64,000 nucleotides of DNA from Trissonchulus latispiculum. Its lineage: Eukaryota > Nematoda > Enoplea > Enoplida > Ironidae. The stretch lies in NCBI GenBank assembly GCA_030248195.1, contig JASAND010005338.1, positions 1-64,000 of the forward strand, in the 5' to 3' direction. Of the stretch, positions 55,543-64,000 are shown in pieces. The notes beneath the pieces are model-generated. The model saw only the letters and a list, made by a program, of their open reading frames with translations. It ran no database searches and was not told where the DNA came from. The position numbers were made by a program, and so were the translations under genes. How positions within the stretch are numbered: position 1 is the first letter of the stretch; every line of letters begins with the position of its first letter.

Positions 55543-56270
55543 CAGTGTTTTTTTTTGCTCAAAAACGCGTGTAATTACACACTTTTTTCTGGAAAATAGC
55601 AAAAAAATTTTGGCGGCTGTGTAACGTTACACCAAAATTTTGGACAAATTTTACCAAATGGTCGGAACTTTTTCCAATGCTCATTCATTTGTTTTCACAT
55701 ATTTACCGTTTCTGGGGGGTTTCGCCCCCCAGACCCCCCTTTTGCACCATGTCTTGTATTTTATTTTCGGTATTATTTAAGTATATATTAATTATATGCA
55801 TATTATATTTGCTATATATATTTGTTCGTTCTTGTATTAAAAACGCGTCCGTACACACCAAAATTTTTCAGCTTATGAAGCAAAATTTAACTGGTTCCTT
55901 GCCAAGTTTTGTGCTACAGGAGGCCTTTCGAAAAATTATGCTCCTTCGGTGCACTGGTGTTTTCCTTCGTTCTATCAAGTCAAAACCAATAAATGCAAAT
56001 CATCGATGTAACTGCTCAATTTTTTAATTTTGTCGATCTGATTTGGTGAAACTCCAAATATATATTGCTGTAAATAAGATGTTAAAATTTCACTTATAAT
56101 TTTTTAACGGAATAATTTTTTTTACTATAAAATTGTATACACGTGTTAAGCAAAACGCGCGTAAATTAGAAATTTTTAGGTAGTTACACACTTTTTTCTG
56201 AAAAATAGCAAAAAATTTTGGAGAGGTGTGTAACGTTACACATAAGCCGTCGGCGAAAAAAAAAACACTG
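55543..56270. mobile_element. hAT-like element with CAGTGTTTTTTTTT ends
   Basis: Ends CAGTGTTTTTTTTT / AAAAAAAAAACACTG, perfect 8-bp duplication GGTCCACC (55535-55542, 56271-56278). Inside, a block with ACACACTTTTTTCTG and TGTGTAACGTTACAC occurs twice in the same orientation. Also carries the TGGGGGGTTTCGCCCCCCAG hairpin. In intron 2. Confidence 0.85.
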
Positions 56271-56278
56271 GGTCCACC

Positions 56279-57529
56279 ATGAAAAAATTTATAGACATGG
56301 ATTTCGCTCATTTTTACATAATGTAGCCACACATGTTGTACGTACCAAGTTTAAATATTGAGTTGTTTCATCCATGTCTCCACGAGTTACGAGCTATCAA
56401 CTGCTTGCAATTGTAATAATGGGCGAAACGAGGGTACCGCTTGAGACTAAGGCAATTTTCCTTATACAGTCTTCGATTTTGGAGCTTCAATGGGGTGTAC
56501 ATTTGAAAATGATCTAAAGAATTAATTTTGTCCCGGTGTTGGAAGGCTAAACGTGATTCCATGCCTTTTTTAACGACTATTAAGGAGCAGCAAGGCCAAT
56601 GTTGAGGTTAGATAACAAAACCCTTTAACAGCCATTAACTTCAATTTGGTGCATTTGCGGACCATAGACCAAGAAGCAAAAATGTTCCCCGCATTAAGAC
56701 CTTTCGATTGATGTCAAAGTTGTCATATTTTGAGAAATTTGAAAAAATCGATATTTTTGCTCTATGGGTACCAGTCCGACAGATTGGGATGCAGCGACCA
56801 CTTGGGCTACTTAGATGGAATAATTGAAGTCAACACTGAACTACAGCCACCAGAAATAACGAGAAACGAGATATTTTGGCATTTGGTAGCTGCTGATTGC
56901 AATGGTCTCACGTAATAGGCAAAAAATCGAAAAAATTCAAAATTTTGGTAAAAAACCAAATTTTTTGTGACAAAAAATCTCGAAACTGGGCAAAGATTAT
57001 CAGCATCATTTGGTATTGTTAGAAACGTCTACTTATATACTGTGATTTGTTGGAATCAGATTTTTTAGTTAGGCCTTTTAATTTATGTAATGCTTGATCA
57101 AAGTTGAACCACCCCAGTTTTCAACAACGAAAATTTCACAGTCAGCAAGCTTCAAAAATTATTTTAAAAAATTTAAAGGCCTAACTCAAAAATCTAATTC
57201 CAACAAATTAAAGTATACAAATAGACGTTCCTAAAGATACCAAATTATGCTGTTAATCTTCGCTCAGTTTCGAGATTTTTTGACACTAGTCAAAAAATTG
57301 AAACTTTTCCAGTTTCCTATGTTTAACACATGAGATCTCAACTTTGAAGTGAAATTACTCATTAACCGTAAAAGATCCGACTTTAATTTAAAAAACTCGT
57401 TAAAATAAACCAATCGGAGAACAAAATATGTGAAAATGAGCAAAATCGGAGATGGTCGAAAATAGGCCAAAAATGGACCCCCGCCCTTAAGAAAATTCTC
57501 ATATCGGGAAAGAAAACAGGTGAACAAAC
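56279..57529 (-). other. Intron 2, rest, with a diverged foldback relative
   Basis: About 57000-57500 is related to the inner part of the foldback at 26.2-26.6 kb (TGTTTAACACATGAGATCTC, AAAATATGTGAAAATGAGC, and inverted AGGCCTAACT). No exon recognised. Confidence 0.45.
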
Positions 57530-57805
57530 CGTTCCAATAGAAACCATGGAGGAAATGGTGGAGTTCTGATCTCCACCACCAAAAGCAGCAGCGGCGGCAA
57601 TATTTTCAAATAGCATCGGATCCTCCAATTTAATCCGCTTAACAACTGGCTTTGTATCCACCAGCAGTTGTTGCTGGCTGTTAGGAGATCTAGCTTCCTC
57701 CGAAAGCATACTGTCATTACTGCTGTCAAAACAACTGGCACCTTCATTGCCATCCAAGCCAGTATTTGTAATACTTTCAACACAAAGATCCGAGATAGCC
57801 AATTT
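57530..57805 (-). CDS. Chromodomain gene, exon 2
   Basis: 92 codons, phase 0 at both ends. Acceptor TTTTTTGCAG, donor ACG|GTTTGT. Encodes KLAISDLCVESITNTGLDG, a Ser/Asp region (SSNDSMLSEEARSPNS), KPVVKRIKLEDP, which could be a sumoylation-type site (IKLE), and an Ala/Gly stretch. Continues directly from the chromodomain exon. No further domain recognised. Confidence 0.65.
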
Positions 57806-57873
57806 CTGCAAAAAAGATGAACCATGACATGGCAGTTATTCTTACAACCATAGGTGTAAGGCGGTCTTACAAC

Positions 57874-58109
57874 CATAGGTGTAAGGCGGGGGGATTAGAA
57901 CTACATGTCTAATGATAAAATTACTACTGTAATGTCTAATGATAAAATTACTTCATGGTTGAATGGCATCAGAAACGGCTGAAAAGCTATTTTTGGCATA
58001 AAAATAGAAAACGTTTTTTGGAGGAGGGTTGAGGGGATCCTGGGATCCCCAGAGGGGGGGGCAAAAAGTTAGGAGGCCTCCCTCACCCCAAATCTTCGTT
58101 ACACCTATA
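57874..58109. mobile_element. hAT-like element with CATAGGTGTAA ends
   Basis: Ends CATAGGTGTAAGGCGG / CGTTACACCTATA, 8-bp duplication CTTACAAC (57866-57873, 58110-58117). A 25-bp copy of target plus left end (57841-57865) precedes it. 236 bp; in intron 1, about 70 bp from the acceptor. Confidence 0.75.
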
Positions 58110-58117
58110 CTTACAAC

Positions 58118-58374
58118 CAGGCGCGTAGCCAGGGGGGGGCGAGGGGGGCATGCCCCCCCCCGAAATCGGAGGCGAAAGAGAAAATTTTAACACCAAATGA
58201 GAATTCTAATCGATATTTCCAAAAAAATTCGCCTGCGGCGCTAATTTTCCACGAAAATACCACAAAAATTGCAGCTTGCACTTGAAACCAGATTCTACAG
58301 GTTCCGATTCCGCACTAATTTCTGATTCATTTTGGCTTGCCCCCCTCCGAAATTTTTTTCTGGCTACGCTAGTG
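58118..58374. mobile_element. hAT-like G/C-tract element, 257 bp
   Basis: Ends CAGGCGCGTAGCCAGG / CTGGCTACGCTAGTG, perfect 8-bp duplication CTTACAAC (58110-58117, 58375-58382). The left duplication is shared with the preceding element. Hairpin CGCCTGCGGCG inside. Confidence 0.87.
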
Positions 58375-58551
58375 CTTACAACTACAGCGAACTAAATTCT
58401 AAATCCTCAAGCTAATACAATCAAACTTGAAACTTCTGACAAATTCTAACATTTTCTTAATAAATTTTACTAAACCATGGGTGAACCTTCAGTGAAAGTA
58501 TCAATGACAGCTGCATTTCCTATGGTGGTAGAGGGAGGGGGCACCTTTCTT

Positions 58552-60015
58552 TTAAAGTGGTGATTTTCTTTTGTGTAAATTTGATCCTATAGGTTACAAT
58601 TCTTTATGAAAGTGGATGAAACTTTGCAAATGCGCTCTTTGGCATTCTGGGACCAGTCCTGCATTTTTAGGAGAAAAGATATATTTTTGCCATTGAAGTT
58701 TCAGTACGTAGTCGACATATACACCAGATTAGTTGGTATCGCTAGAAAGATAGCATTGAAATGAACATTTTCGTTCTACCTGGAGGCAGAACTACTTACA
58801 AGGAAAATAGATAGGATTTGCACTGTGAACGGGTGCTCAATTCAAACGTTGCCCGTCTTCAACATTGGTCTAGTACAGTGTTCAGCTCATTTTTTTAACC
58901 GACGGGTGCCTGCTAGCAACAGCGAATTTCTACAATTTTCAATACGAAAATTTGAACTTTTCAATTAGTCAAAGGCTGCTGAATATTTGTTTTGTTTTCC
59001 CCATCCTGTCCCCTTCTGCCAAAATTTGTACGAACTTCATAAATGCCTTCACTCCCCCCTCACAAATTTCTCAGAAGAAAACTGATTCAGAGGACGCCAG
59101 CATTTATGCAAATGAGATCAGCAGATTTTGAGAACAGTTCACAAGTAGCTGGCTAGCAGACTGGCTGCATCTGATAATGCTAGGTTTTCTATGACTTCTA
59201 CACAAACGCAAAAGTTTCTGAATGTATTTGTAACCAGTCAGTCAATTCCGTTTCCGAGTACAATGAGCCAATTTCTCTACAACAATAAATGATAAAAATT
59301 AAAAAAGGGTTCCCGGCTAGAGGATTCGAATGATTCGAATGGCTTCCGATGGAAAAATTTTATTTTTATAAAAATTCGAAATGATTGCACTTCCTTCAAA
59401 AATCCCTAATGGAGTTCTGGGAATAGTCATAAAGGAAAATGTTCAGCTACATTTTGATTAGGGATGCACCGGGGCCTGGCCCCGGCCCCGGGGCCAGGCC
59501 CCGGCTCCGGCCCCGGTAGTCAGGCCCCGGCCCCGGTGGTCAGGCCCCGGCTTCAACCGGGGCCTGAACTCAGCTAACTTTGTAGATGCTTTAACTTGTC
59601 TTTTTACTAGAATTTTGCAACTTTTGACGGCAAAAATGAATAAAACCAAGGAGATAGTCACTTGGCTCAACGAAAACTACATTAATATAGTGTTTGTACC
59701 AAATTTTCGTGACCTGTTAAAATTTTTAAAAATTGGTGCTATTTTTTGTCACTTGGCTCAACGAAAACTACATTAATATACGTATATAGTGTTTGTATAT
59801 ACCAGATTTTCGTGACCTGTTAAAATTTTTAAAAATTTGTGCTACTTTTTGTCTTACCGGTACCGCGATTTGGCCCCGGCCCCGGTCCTGACCGGGACCG
59901 AGAGCTGGCCCCGGCCCCGGTAGGGGCGCCCCCGGTGCATCTCTAATTTTGATTTAATAAGAAATTACCTAACTGAAGGTAATAAAGTGGTCATGGTTGT
60001 TTATGGCCTTTTGTC
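58552..60015. mobile_element. Diverged copy of the TTAA element (tentative)
   Basis: The left end TTAAAGTGGTGATTTTCTTTTG resembles the TTAA element at 31134. Internal similarities follow in the same order (GGATGAAACTTTGC, CAGCTACATTTTGAT) and a right-hand remnant GTCACCAAAG lies near 60015. Split by the hAT-like element at 59459. Confidence 0.45.
59459..59945. mobile_element. hAT-like element with GGCCCCGG arrays
   Basis: Ends TAGGGATGCACCGGGGC / GCCCCCGGTGCATCTCTA, perfect 8-bp duplication ATTTTGAT (59451-59458, 59946-59953). Arrays of GGCCCCGGCCCCGG inside both ends; the core has two direct repeats of CACTTGGCTCAACGAAAAC. Confidence 0.88.
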
Positions 60016-60530
60016 ACCAAAGCGAACTATAAACAGACTTAGTTCTACTCTGGGTTTATTTTACTGGGAGAGGGGCGGTGGGCACCCCCCACTCGAGCGC
60101 CTCCCCCCCCCAAACTCAGCCCCACCCCCACTTTTTTGGGCTTCCCCCCCCTCCACTGAACCGTACACCTATGAGGGGCCCTCTTCCTCTTGTTGCTTTT
60201 ACAACCCTTGAGCAATCTCTAAAGGTGAAGTCAGTTGTATAAGTCGAAAACAATTTTGGGGGTCCAAAACTGGCCGTTTTCTACGTCTAACTGCGCAGAC
60301 GCAAAAAGTTCGTACATGTGCAAAAGATTGTTTTCACTTGCTCATTTGATTGAGTTGATTTGACTTTTTCAAAAAATAAAGAGAAAAATGTTGTCAAATT
60401 GTCAAACAAAACTACCTGAAATTTATTATAAACAAATTTGTGTTCACTGTAATCGATAATGCATCACAAAATTTTTATTAGAATTGTCATAATTAAAATA
60501 ATTTTTCAGAAATTATCCTATTTTTCTTAC
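60016..60530 (-). other. Intron 1, rest
   Basis: C-rich patch near 60090-60155; otherwise AT-rich without recognised features. Confidence 0.3.
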
Positions 60531-60641
60531 CCTTTTGAATTCTTCTAATAAATCGGTACACGATAGCAAATTTTCAGTAGGTTCCCATGTATCACCTTCA
60601 GGGCCCCATCCTTTCCAACGAACGCGATACTCCAGGACTCC
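60531..60641 (-). CDS. Chromodomain gene, exon 1 visible (chromodomain core)
   Basis: 37 codons, phase 0 at both ends. Acceptor TTTATTTTAG, donor AAAAGG|GTAAGA. Encodes the second half of a chromodomain: EYRVRWKGWGPEGDTWEP, then ENLL and a C-terminal helix DLLEEFKR. The two Trp of RVRWKGW and the Trp of DTWEP are in place; two of the cage aromatics that read methyl-lysine are therefore present, and the first should be in an upstream exon. Homologous to HP1/Polycomb/MPP8-type chromodomains. The N-terminal strand exon was not found and may lie beyond the window. Confidence 0.82.
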
Positions 60642-60721
60642 CTAAAATAAATTAGTCCATTAGTTCTAACTTATATTCTAACAATAGTTGACCTAAAAAC
60701 AACAAATAACATATTATAAGC

Positions 60722-61792
60722 CATGGGCGTAGATAAGGGGGGGGGGCGCCGGGGGCGGCCCCCCCCCCCCGAAGCACCTTTGCCCCCCCTGTAAATTTCG
60801 CCAGTGGAAAAAATTTTTAAGCTCGCGCGCAGCGCGAGCTTAACTTACTGCGCCAGTTTTTGCTGGAACAGTAGTCTGAAATATATATACATAGGTTTCA
60901 AGCCTTTAATTTTTCAAAAAATTTGCTCGCTCTGAGTCAAATACAGATGACGTAGATGTAGATGACAAATGTAGATGACGATTTTGTGCGAAAGTTACCA
61001 GAAAAATAGGTTTAAAACGTAATATTTCTGAAAATTTTCTACTGGGGGCAGCGCTCCCATACTCCTGATTGTGCGTTCTTACTCATATTGCTAACTACTA
61101 TGACAACTTGATATTGATTACTTCGTTTTCCTAAAATAAATGTTTCTCTCTTTAGTCTTGCAGATGTGGCACTTAATAAAGAAAGTGCTCAAAATTATTC
61201 CTCAGGGAGTGTAAATATGAAAAATTCTGCAACTTCGAGGGGCTCCGCCCCCCAGACTCCCGCGGGTCCTATTTCTTCGCGACATTTGGTTTCTCCACAG
61301 CGCTTCCACGCGTACAATGCTAGCTCTCAGATTATTTGCTGATCTGAAATAAAAAGTGCATTGAAAAACTGCTTTCAAGTCTGAAATATCAAAAATTCTC
61401 AACTTCTGTGGATTCAAAAGCAATTCCTTTCAAAAAATTTAGAAAGTTAAAAATTTTCAACTGGCATTAAAGAATTATATATATAAAGTTTCTCTAGTAG
61501 TTTTTGGTGAAAATCAGAAAAATGTCAGCTTTAATAATCAAGCCGTTTTTGGTGAAAATCTGAGAAAATTTCTCAAGTTTAGATACTAATTAAGAATTAA
61601 AGCTGCTGTACCCGTGTTTGGTGAAAATCTGAAAAACTCAATTTTACTTATAGAAATATTGAAAGCTGATTGTGGGTCGAGGTAAAAAATTGCACAATTT
61701 CGGGGTGGGGGGGGGGGGGCTCGGGCCCCCCCCCGACTTGCCGAAAATCCGCCCCCCCCCCCCCCCGAAGCAATGACCTATCTACGCCACTG
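60722..61792. mobile_element. hAT-like G/C-tract element, 1071 bp
   Basis: Ends CATGGGCGTAGATAAGG / GACCTATCTACGCCACTG, perfect 8-bp duplication TTATAAGC (60714-60721, 61793-61800). Inner G and C tracts at both ends, hairpin GCTCGCGCGCAGCGCGAGC near 60818, and block GCTCCGCCCCCCAGACTCCC. Confidence 0.9.
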
Positions 61793-61800
61793 TTATAAGC

Positions 61801-62205
61801 TATATTATGTTTATTGTGCACGGCGCTATCCGGTTAATTTTTATATCCGAAATGTCCAAATTTGAGAAAAAATCCGGACATACGTTTACATTTTCAGACA
61901 AAATAATAAAAATTAGCAACAAAAAATTTCATTGCAGAAAATATTTGGCAGTTGTTTTCGTAAAATGTTTCTAAATATTAGCTAAGAGCAGGTAGATTAT
62001 AGAATTCAATACTCACAGCAAGACTAGATGAAATTTTGCAATTTTAAGCCTCCAACTAAAATTCTTGAATTATCCACACATCGGTTAACAAAACATTCCC
62101 GTGTACGATTTCCGATTTCCGTGTAATGAAAAATATCCGGTGCCCACCGCTATCATATTAGGCACATGGAAATGTGCTGATGCAAAAAAACCGCAACAAG
62201 TATAT
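61801..62205. other. AT-rich DNA, no feature seen
   Basis: No ORF, repeat or splice pattern that I can support. Confidence 0.3.
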
Positions 62206-63325
62206 ACAAGAATAAAAATGCTCCGATGGAGCATGAAAAATGCAATATGGGTGACACTGGGTTTTAAGCAGACAGAGGACTAGGTTAAAAGCGCACTAAT
62301 ATGGACCAGCTTCGCTGAACAACCCATATTCGCGGAAATTGTCCACACAAAAATGCTGGCGGCAATCGTTCAATAACAGTTTAACAATTTGTCGGCACGA
62401 CTTTGCAGCTATTACTATATACGTACATATAGTTGTGTTCGTAATACTTAACATTACATAATTAATACAACTTACAACACAACTTAATTTAATTAATTCA
62501 ATTAATGCATATAATCCAACACTTAATACAACATATATAAATATACGTATATATATATATATGCAGTAAAAATTGGTGTCACAAATTCCGCTCTGGTAAC
62601 TCACTATAAAACGCTTGAAGTATATAAAGCATAATATTTCAAAATCAGCAAGCTCGCCTGGAAAGCTGACGAATTTAGAACTTAAGACAATAAAGGTCAA
62701 ATGCGGAGTGGAGCATGCGTACCCGCGAATATGGGTTGTTCAGCGAAGCTGGTCCATATTAGTGCGCTTTTAACCTAGTCCTCCTGGCATTTACAACCTG
62801 CCCCTCCCATATTAACGTTTTAAAACCTAGTCCTCTGTCTGCTTAAAACCCAGTGTCACCCATATTGCATTTTTCATGCTCCATCGGAGCATTTTTCTTC
62901 TTGTCCTATTTCATTTTTAAGGTTCTCAGTAAAACTTAAGCAAACATGTTAAAGCTTTATGAAAGAAACTTTAAAAATTCCCCCAATAATTACGTAACAG
63001 TCAACCAAGCCATAGAACAAAGAAGCTTGAAAAGTACAAAGATTTTGGCAGAAAAACACTCATCCACTACAAATAAGAATATTTTAGAAAGTTGCAGAAA
63101 ATTATCTGTAGTTTGTTATAAGCCATTCTGCACTTCAGCAGCACTCTACTGCAGCGCAACCAGACGCAAGCGCCACTGCCAAAGTAGTAGACTTATACGG
63201 CATGATTTCCAATGCTATTCTGCACGTGCCTGCAGAATTTCAGACGATTACAACTTTTGTGTAGCTAGTTATAGGCCGTGCTGTACTTCAGCAGCACTCT
63301 ACTGCAGCGCAACTAGACGCAAACG
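62206..63325 (+). mobile_element. Composite foldback/satellite element 4 (same type as element 1)
   Basis: Head arms about 62206-62340 and 62723-62904, tips as in element 1. The left arm lacks about 50 bp present in the right arm. The linker 62905-63080 matches the linker of element 1 (TCCTATTTCATTTTTAAGG). The body has about two diverged 150-bp units (63085-63325) with GCAGCACTCTACTGCAGCGC. Tail absent or cut off. Confidence 0.8.
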
Positions 63326-63546
63326 TAGGAGGCAGGGAAAGAAGGGGGGACACAGGAGAGGAGAGAAGGAGGGGGGGAATTGAGTAGAAGGGGAACAGAA
63401 GAAAGAAAGACAAAAGAAAGGGGAGGAGGCTTCCCGAGCTCTACTATCCAGCTTAGGGAACCGTCCCTGGGGTGGCACTGATCAGGGAGACCTCGCAAGA
63501 GGCTGAAAACCAATGATTGTAAGTAGCCCGCTGCTTATCGGAGGCG

Positions 63547-64000
63547 GTGACCAGGATACGTAGCGTCCCCAGCCAGGTCGCGTACAACCGCTTGACGTGG
63601 CTGAAGAATCCATTCCCAATAACCATGATGAACGCTCTATTCAATACCAACCCCAATGCTAGGATGGCCCCTTATGGCATCCCACGACAGGGGCCGGTAG
63701 TGGATGTGGGTGGTCGTAGGTGTAATCGCAATCCTGCTTCGGCAAGCCAACATGCCATAACTACCTCGTGCTTACGAAAATTAGCAATTTGAAATGTTCG
63801 AACTCTTAGCCAAACTGGAAAGCTGGAACTGTTATGTGACGAACTTACGGATTACGGCTACGATCTTGCTGTCCTCGCGGAGGCGAGGCTGCAGGACAGT
63901 GGGCAATATTTCAGACCACGTCAACATCTTCCAAGTCATTCCTGGTATGTCATTCCCGCGGTCAAACCCATGAGCGAGGAGTGGCTTTCCTGGTTTCTGC
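63547..64000 (+). pseudogene. LINE endonuclease frame with a premature stop, runs off the window
   Basis: Exonuclease-endonuclease-phosphatase domain of a non-LTR retrotransposon. After a TGA at 63790-63792, the frame continues NVRTLSQTGKLELLCDEL and GYDLAVLAEARLQDSG, the conserved N-terminal block of LINE endonucleases, where Asn and Glu bind the metal. The codon before Asn is normally Trp, and TGG to TGA explains the stop. The same frame upstream (63547-63789) has a Pro-rich leader. Downstream, WYVIPAVKP and a possible frame slip occur near the end. Broken copy; the RT lies outside the window. Confidence 0.75.

Noticed and set aside
57499..57876. 125-residue minus-strand ORF
   Set aside because: Overlaps exon 2 in another frame; only the frame that joins the chromodomain exon in phase makes sense.

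Overview
The window is metazoan nuclear DNA. It has spliced genes with GT/AG introns (a chromodomain gene, an arginine-rich gene, a NIDO-domain secreted protein exon). It also has tRNA-derived SINE-like heads, a non-LTR and an LTR retrotransposon, and many short DNA transposons. It is not bacterial. The mix of a Polinton/adintovirus-type DNA polymerase and capsid genes, NIDO proteins, and hAT-rich and satellite-rich introns fits an invertebrate such as a sponge, cnidarian or mollusc. The species cannot be fixed from sequence alone.

Layout. 1-2.05 kb: 3' part of a protein-primed family B DNA polymerase. 2.2-4 kb: TAGG repeat and two tRNA-like sequences. 4.05-4.74 kb: NIDO exon. 6.78-8.15 kb: a 1.37-kb palindrome. 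10.05-14.26 kb: a virus-derived capsid cassette (minor capsid, major capsid-like, adenain-like protease) on the minus strand, with an inverted, truncated second copy on the plus strand. 14.3-21.7 kb: minisatellite and hAT-like elements with GC-rich subterminal word arrays. 22.35-24.01 kb: 5'-truncated LINE reverse transcriptase. 25.2-27.1 kb: nested foldback repeats. 27.6-38.8 kb: G/C-tract DNA transposons, several with perfect target-site duplications, interleaved with minus-strand exons of an Arg-rich protein (29.23-30.90 kb). 38.97-50.62 kb: an LTR retrotransposon with Gag and a protease-like ORF but no reverse transcriptase, into which two large composite elements have inserted. 50.63-60.64 kb: minus-strand exons of a chromodomain gene whose long introns are filled with transposons. 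62.2-64 kb: another composite element and a broken LINE endonuclease frame.

The most interesting system is a modular composite element seen in four copies plus one deletion derivative. It starts with a long foldback head (arms of about 180 bp, shared tip beginning ACAAG and then AAAAATGCTCC). Next comes a tandem array of about 147-152-bp units, then a 0.5-0.9-kb tail, which in two copies and the derivative ends in a GC hairpin. The three sequence types differ in head and array but keep the same architecture. It recalls Helentron/DINE-like non-autonomous elements, but the long palindromic head is unusual.

Also notable: overlapping TAATG stop/start junctions in the viral cassette; a protease that has lost its expected acidic residue in both copies; a Gag and protease frame separated only by an in-frame UAA, with the retropepsin DTG replaced by AAS; and several in-window proofs of transposition (perfect TSDs, an empty site, and a target site used twice).
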